This document shows positions 62,885 to 64,000 of a stretch of 64,000 bases of DNA, piece by piece. This DNA comes from Bin55 sp965205545 (lineage in GTDB: Bacteria > Pseudomonadota > Gammaproteobacteria > Pseudomonadales > Azotimanducaceae), in contig OZ242170.1 of the NCBI GenBank assembly GCA_965205545.1, positions 1,612,001 to 1,676,000 of the forward strand, in the 5' to 3' direction. Both the position numbers and the translations under genes were made by a program. How positions within the stretch are numbered: position 1 is the stretch's first letter; every line of letters begins with the position of its first letter. The notes beneath the pieces are model-generated. The model had not been told where the DNA came from. It did not search any database and saw nothing but the letters and a program-made list of their open reading frames with translations.

Positions 62885-63124
62885 TTAGCCGCTCGCGTGG
62901 AATCTTAAGATTTCATTGACGATGTCCTCAAACTCGCCCGCGTCACTGGGGCGTTTCACTAACTCAAAGATGCGCACATCATCTAGATCAAGCAGCTGCT
63001 CGAAGGACGTTTTTTTCTCACTGGGCAGTTGATCGTAGCGATGTTGCGCGAACGGACAAAGCAATGCGTCCAACTCCAGCATGCCTCGACGGGACCGCCA
63101 AACCACCAATCGCTTCATGTCCAT
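62885..63124 (-). CDS. sdhE: FAD assembly factor SdhE
   Basis: 79 aa from the ATG at 63124. The family motif RGxxE appears in WRSRRGMLELDALLCPFAQH, followed by a helical bundle ending AGEFEDIVNEILR. SdhE attaches FAD to succinate dehydrogenase and related flavoproteins. AGGAA lies 11 bases before the start; the longer frame from 63187 is not favoured. It is divergent from ygfZ, a conserved pair. Confidence 0.92.
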   Translation of the reverse strand: MDMKRLVVWRSRRGMLELDALLCPFAQHRYDQLPSEKKTSFEQLLDLDDVRIFELVKRPSDAGEFEDIVNEILRFHASG

Positions 63125-63246
63125 TTTCGGAACATTCCTGCGACAGATAGTCGAGGGACCAAGCAATCGTGAAAGGCTATTCCACAACGAAATACCTCTC
63201 CGTAAATCTTGGCAAAATTTCCAATTCTCTTTGCTAAACTCAAACT

Positions 63247-63969
63247 ATGGGAAATCTTGGAATCCTAGCAGTAGAAGGTACCGACGCAGCTACGTTTCTG
63301 CAAGGCTACGTTACCGCTGACTTAGACCTTGTCGAGTCATCCCAGGCGATGCCGATGGCCGTACCAGACATCAAGGGACGCGTACTGGCCAACGGTTGGG
63401 TTTACGGAGACTCGGAATGTGTACATCTAGTAATGCACAGCTCTCTATTGCCACCGACGGAACAACACTTGCGTCGCTACATGATTTTCTCAAGGTCCAA
63501 AGTTCGACAACTAAATCAAGCAATGGACTTGAATGCAAGGTCCTCGACCGACGGCATTGTTCTCCAACCTATTCAGTGGCGACTCAGGACTCAACATTCT
63601 GATAGTACCAATTGGCCAGCTCTTACCGTCGATGAGCAAATGCCACTTGTAACCCATGAAACCAGCGGCATGTTCCTGCCGCAAATGCTTGGGTTGACAG
63701 AACATGGCGCGGTGAATTTCACCAAAGGTTGTTATCTCGGGCAGGAAGTCATCGCTCGAGCACAACACAGAGGAGCAGTGAAGCGACGAATACAACGATA
63801 CAAGATCAAGAACGGCAATCTGCAGTTAGCCGAAAAACTAAGAGCAGAAAATGGATCCACTGGAGTCGTAGTCGCCCTAAGTACCAGCCATGCCTTGGTT
63901 GTCGTGAACGGCACTCCGCAATACCTTACATCCGAAAGTGGTGCTGGTGTAGTTCTCAGACGGCCGTGA
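63247..63969 (+). CDS. ygfZ: Folate-binding protein YgfZ
   Basis: 240 aa, shorter than E. coli YgfZ (about 326). The diagnostic KGCYLGQEVIARAQHRGAVK is near residues 160-178, with the conserved cysteine required for function. The N-terminus ILAVEGTDAATFLQGYVTAD is typical. YgfZ supports activity of certain Fe-S enzymes such as MiaB, using folate. The shortening is in the middle and C-terminal regions and is common in non-enteric lineages. The 31 bases to the right edge hold nothing. Confidence 0.93.
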   Translation: MGNLGILAVEGTDAATFLQGYVTADLDLVESSQAMPMAVPDIKGRVLANGWVYGDSECVHLVMHSSLLPPTEQHLRRYMIFSRSKVRQLNQAMDLNARSSTDGIVLQPIQWRLRTQHSDSTNWPALTVDEQMPLVTHETSGMFLPQMLGLTEHGAVNFTKGCYLGQEVIARAQHRGAVKRRIQRYKIKNGNLQLAEKLRAENGSTGVVVALSTSHALVVVNGTPQYLTSESGAGVVLRRP

Positions 63970-64000
63970 GTACGCACCCCACTTGCGCGCGTGAGTCTCG

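Noticed and set aside
1..64000. CRISPR arrays, insertion sequences, prophage genes
   Set aside because: No regularly spaced repeats, transposase-like or phage structural genes were seen in either strand.

Overview
The window is about 64 kb of a gammaproteobacterial chromosome of moderate GC. The evidence is conserved neighbourhoods: recN-bamE with rnfH-ratA and smpB close by; rpoE-rseA-rseB-rseC divergent from nadB and followed at a distance by lepA; and sdhE divergent from ygfZ. The intergenic gaps are small, and I found no insertion sequences, phage genes, CRISPR arrays or rRNA. The proteins do not match a genus I can name. Sulfolipid-type genes and the lack of a close enteric layout suggest a free-living, probably aquatic and uncultivated lineage; that last point is inference.

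Layout. 1-6.9 kb: hrcA (cut by the window edge), recN, bamE, rnfH, ratA, a sodium-dependent transporter, an ECF-like sigma factor with a large extra C-terminal region, and smpB. 7-12.8 kb: an SDR oxidoreductase, a hydroxyacid dehydrogenase, a HAD hydrolase and a three-gene operon that reads as sqdB-sqdD-sqdC (sulfoquinovosyl lipid synthesis). 13-16 kb: an orphan gene, then two DUF1538 membrane proteins with a PII-like protein and a CBS protein, then tRNA-Arg(CCT). 16-22 kb: membrane and hypothetical genes, a NIPSNAP protein, a pair of small sugar transferases of the TIGR04282/TIGR04283 type, and a large alpha/beta hydrolase. 22-28 kb: a complete sufBCDSATE iron-sulfur assembly operon. 28-35.4 kb: uvrA, a nucleotidyltransferase-fold protein, a TonB-dependent receptor with a clear terminator, and a methyltransferase.

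35.4-48.7 kb is the most unusual part: twelve co-directional minus-strand genes, mostly overlapping or within about 50 bases of each other, nearly all encoding envelope proteins. In transcription order they are a TPR lipoprotein with a TonB-like C-terminus, a Pro/acid-rich lipoprotein, a second lipoprotein, a membrane-anchored TPR protein, a PEGA-repeat protein fused to a formylglycine-generating-enzyme fold without its cysteines, a short acidic secreted protein, an ExbB/TolQ-type proton channel, a degenerate actin/Hsp70-fold protein with an FHA-like tail, two ExbD/TolR-like anchors fused to coiled coil and von Willebrand A domains, and two more lipoproteins. I know of no characterised system with this composition. 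I propose a proton-motive-force-driven trans-envelope machine whose stator partners carry VWA adhesion or assembly domains.

48.9-64 kb returns to housekeeping: a TusA-like protein, a gamma-glutamylcyclotransferase-like protein, an L-2-hydroxyglutarate oxidase-like protein, msrB, a gamma-glutamyltransferase, an enoyl-CoA hydratase, lepA, an M32 carboxypeptidase, a SPOR-like protein, the sigma-E module, nadB, sdhE and ygfZ. No stretch longer than 300 bases is without a gene. The larger gaps (12759-13047, 6206-6448, 57256-57471, 13504-13711, 52875-53065) hold nothing I can identify, apart from an open but start-less frame in 52881-53065.
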